A DNA stretch of 35,330 nt from Gammaproteobacteria bacterium (GTDB taxonomy: Bacteria > Pseudomonadota > Gammaproteobacteria > GRL18). Positions within the stretch are counted from its first letter, which is position 1, and each line of letters opens with the position of its first letter. Location: assembly GCA_027012135.1 (NCBI GenBank), contig JALUZF010000075.1:1-35330 (forward strand), read 5' to 3'. The notes under the pieces were generated by a model. The model did not search any database. It saw only the letters and a program-made list of their open reading frames with translations, and was not told the origin of the DNA. This document shows positions 33,300 through 35,330 of this stretch, piece after piece. The translations under genes and the position numbers were made by a program.

Positions 33300-35330
33300 C
33301 TATTGAAACAAACGTTGTAGCCAGTTGTTTGAAAAACGGCCGGTTTCACATGCCTCAACCCTGGCAGGTTCCGTCCCCTTAATAAAAGGCAGGTATTCGG
33401 CATTCTTGCAGCGTCCGGAAAGCCGCACCTGCTGCAGAGAGTCCACCCAGAACCATTTAATATTCTGCGGCTGATTCTGCTCCAGCACGCCAACATCCAG
33501 TTTCTGCATCATCCTGCCCCAGACCTTCAGAGCACCGGAGGAGCCGGTCAGGCCAGCCGGAGTATTATCATCCCGTCCCAGCCAGACCACGCCCAGCAGA
33601 TTACCGCCGAATCCGGCAAACCAGCTGTCTCTGAGCTCATTGGTGGTACCGGTTTTTCCAGCCAGTTGATAACGGGACGGCAGGTATTGGCTTAATCCTT
33701 TAGCAGTACCCATACTGACCACTTCCTGAAGATTAGCATTAATAAGATAAGTCAGGTCTGCACTGATCCGTTGTTCTACTCGCAAGGGGTATTGCTGCAG
33801 GGTATTATTCTGCTCGTCCTGGACTGACAGGATGGTATGCAGAGGTGAATAAAAGCCCTGATCGGCCAGGGTCTGGTACATCTGTGTAACCTGTAACGGT
33901 GTTAAAGTCAGAGAACCCAGCAGCACCGCTGGATAGGGTAATGCATCAGTCTGCGCACCCAGTGCCCGAACGGTATTAAGAACTTTGTCCACACCAATAT
34001 CCATACCCAGCCGGGCTGTGGATAAATTATAGGACTTAGCCAGAGCTACATGCAAAGGCACTATACCGTGCTCTTTATGATCAAAGTTTTTGGGCTTCCA
34101 TAATTTGCCCTTAACACTTTTGGCCGTAAATGACTGATCTTTTAACAGGGAGGCCAGGGTATAACCCTGCTGCAGTGCAGTCAGATAAACAGCCGGTTTG
34201 ACCAGTGACCCAATAGGACGTTTAGCATGCATAGCCCGGTTAAAATCGCCTTCCTGACTCTTTTTACCGCCGACTATGGCCAGTATCTCTGCTGAATTCC
34301 GGTGACTGACAATAATAGCGCCCTGCAGTTGTTTAGCACGTTTTTTACCCATGCTTTTTACCTGGCTGCTCAGAGCCTGTTCCGCCGCCCATTGTACCTG
34401 CGGATTGAGCGTGGTAAATATTTTCAGGCCTTTATCAGTTAAATCATCCTGGTTATAGCTTTCCTGCAGTTGTGATTTCACACTGTCAAGAAAAGCCGGA
34501 AAAGGTGATGAGCTTAAGGAAACACCCTGGCTGTTCCCCAGGCTTGAGGCAATGGCTTTTTTATACTGCTGTTCGGTAATAAGCTGTTGCTCCAGCATCA
34601 CTTTAAGCACGGTATTTCGGCGTTTTTTCGCCCGTTGCGGGTGCTTGACCGGGTTGTACCAGGACGGCCCCTTAACCAGCCCCACCAGCAGGGATATCTG
34701 CGGCAGACTGAGCTGACTGATAGGCCGTCTGAAATAATATTCACTGGCCAGAGCAAAACCGTGAATAGCCCGACGGCCATCCTGACCCAGGTAAACTTCG
34801 TTAATATAAGCGGTAAGAATTTCATCCTTGCTGTAATGGTATTCCAGCAGCAGAGACATAATGGCTTCATTAAGCTTGCGGATCAGGGTGCGCTCTCTGG
34901 TTAAAAAGAAATTTTTAACCAGCTGCTGAGTCAGCGTACTGCCGCCCTGCACCGTTGCACCGGCTTTAATATTAGCCCACACAGCACGCATAATTCCTTT
35001 GGGATCAATACCGTAATGCTGGTAAAAGTTCCGGTCTTCTACAGCAATGAGGGCTTTTTTTAATTTCTGCGGAATTTCACCCTGGGTCAGCAATACCCGG
35101 TCTTCATGCAAACGCGGGTGGATACTGCCAATCACTGCCGGATCCAGACGAACCAGCGACACTGAACGTTTACGGCTTTTGTTATAAATCCGGCTGACGG
35201 CATTATATTTAAACTGAATGCGCAGCTTATGAGACGGCTCATCACCATCAGGAAAGCGGAACTGGCGGCTGACCAGATCAATCTGATTGCCTTTACGGGA
35301 GAAGCTGCCCTGGGTAGAGGGGGATTTGTC
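33300..35330 (-). CDS. mrcB: penicillin-binding protein 1B, 5' end outside window
   Basis: PBP1b is a bifunctional murein synthase, with GT51 glycosyltransferase and transpeptidase activities, in the inner membrane. The frame is open to the window edge, and its first visible residues (GSFSRKGNQIDLVSRQFRFPDG) belong to the end of the UB2H domain and neck region. The transmembrane helix and start are therefore missing. GT51 motifs are ALIAVEDRNFYQHYGIDP and GGSTLTQQLVKNFFLTRERT. Transpeptidase motifs are SLVK (catalytic Ser), SYN and GKTGTTNELRDSWFAGF. 677 residues are visible of about 780 expected. A GTG at 35162 is internal, not the start. It heads the direction toward the TPR lipoprotein gene. 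Confidence 0.97.
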   Translation of the reverse strand, partial: DKSPSTQGSFSRKGNQIDLVSRQFRFPDGDEPSHKLRIQFKYNAVSRIYNKSRKRSVSLVRLDPAVIGSIHPRLHEDRVLLTQGEIPQKLKKALIAVEDRNFYQHYGIDPKGIMRAVWANIKAGATVQGGSTLTQQLVKNFFLTRERTLIRKLNEAIMSLLLEYHYSKDEILTAYINEVYLGQDGRRAIHGFALASEYYFRRPISQLSLPQISLLVGLVKGPSWYNPVKHPQRAKKRRNTVLKVMLEQQLITEQQYKKAIASSLGNSQGVSLSSSPFPAFLDSVKSQLQESYNQDDLTDKGLKIFTTLNPQVQWAAEQALSSQVKSMGKKRAKQLQGAIIVSHRNSAEILAIVGGKKSQEGDFNRAMHAKRPIGSLVKPAVYLTALQQGYTLASLLKDQSFTAKSVKGKLWKPKNFDHKEHGIVPLHVALAKSYNLSTARLGMDIGVDKVLNTVRALGAQTDALPYPAVLLGSLTLTPLQVTQMYQTLADQGFYSPLHTILSVQDEQNNTLQQYPLRVEQRISADLTYLINANLQEVVSMGTAKGLSQYLPSRYQLAGKTGTTNELRDSWFAGFGGNLLGVVWLGRDDNTPAGLTGSSGALKVWGRMMQKLDVGVLEQNQPQNIKWFWVDSLQQVRLSGRCKNAEYLPFIKGTEPARVEACETGRFSNNWLQRLFQ

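Overview
The window reads as chromosome of a moderately AT-rich, aerobic gammaproteobacterium. Supporting genes include aerobic hemF, a PBP1b-type mrcB, formate-dependent purT, a YoaA-type helicase and a FimT/GspH pseudopilin. One secreted Gly/Tyr/Pro/Ala-rich protein (8696-9121) looks like a sulfur globule envelope protein, which points to a sulfur oxidiser. That assignment rests on composition and a remembered family signature, not on a search.

Layout. 1-3050 (+): a MIF-type tautomerase, proS, and a lytic transglycosylase overlapping the end of proS. 3088-8293 (-): beta-carbonic anhydrase, a 177-bp palindromic insertion element, then ygiQ, a membrane protein, a flavin reductase and hemF in tight series. 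8294-9278: an intergenic region with a strong hairpin, then the globule-like gene with its own promoter and terminator. 9279-14695 (-): a HIT protein, an RND pump with its membrane fusion protein, and a DUF523/TudS protein. 14772-15950 (+): purT. 16016-18742 (-): a secreted lamin-G/DUF1080-like protein with a GldA/GldFG-like ABC exporter. 18840-25348 (-): a second lytic transglycosylase, a half-length DUF350 protein, PilZ, tsaB, a YoaA/DinG helicase, a DUF6998-like protein, a nitroreductase and a GAF/DUF484-GGDEF diguanylate cyclase. 25568-26119 (+): a pseudopilin followed by a second copy of the palindromic element. 26355-29853 (+): tRNA-Asn, two single-pass microproteins, and mutS. 29949-35330 (-): a DUF938 methyltransferase, a DUF482 protein, a frameshifted PilJ-N domain protein, a TPR lipoprotein, and mrcB cut by the window edge.

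Most genes are housekeeping: translation, haem and purine synthesis, mismatch repair, murein synthesis. Surface and signalling functions recur as well: two transglycosylases, PBP1b, PilZ, c-di-GMP synthesis, a pseudopilin and a PilJ-like domain.

The most unusual observations are as follows. (1) A two-copy MITE has 19-bp terminal inverted repeats, exact 5-bp target duplications and a compensated hairpin apex, and each copy sits at the 3' end of a gene. (2) The helicase gene has no ATG/GTG/TTG start, although its conserved N-terminus and a Shine-Dalgarno are intact; a likely ATA start overlaps the upstream stop. (3) A 33-residue membrane protein lies behind an FNR-like palindrome and a strong ribosome binding site. 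(4) A compact ABC module fuses GldF- and GldG-like parts and adds a secreted lectin-fold protein. (5) One PilJ-N gene is broken by a single-base frameshift.
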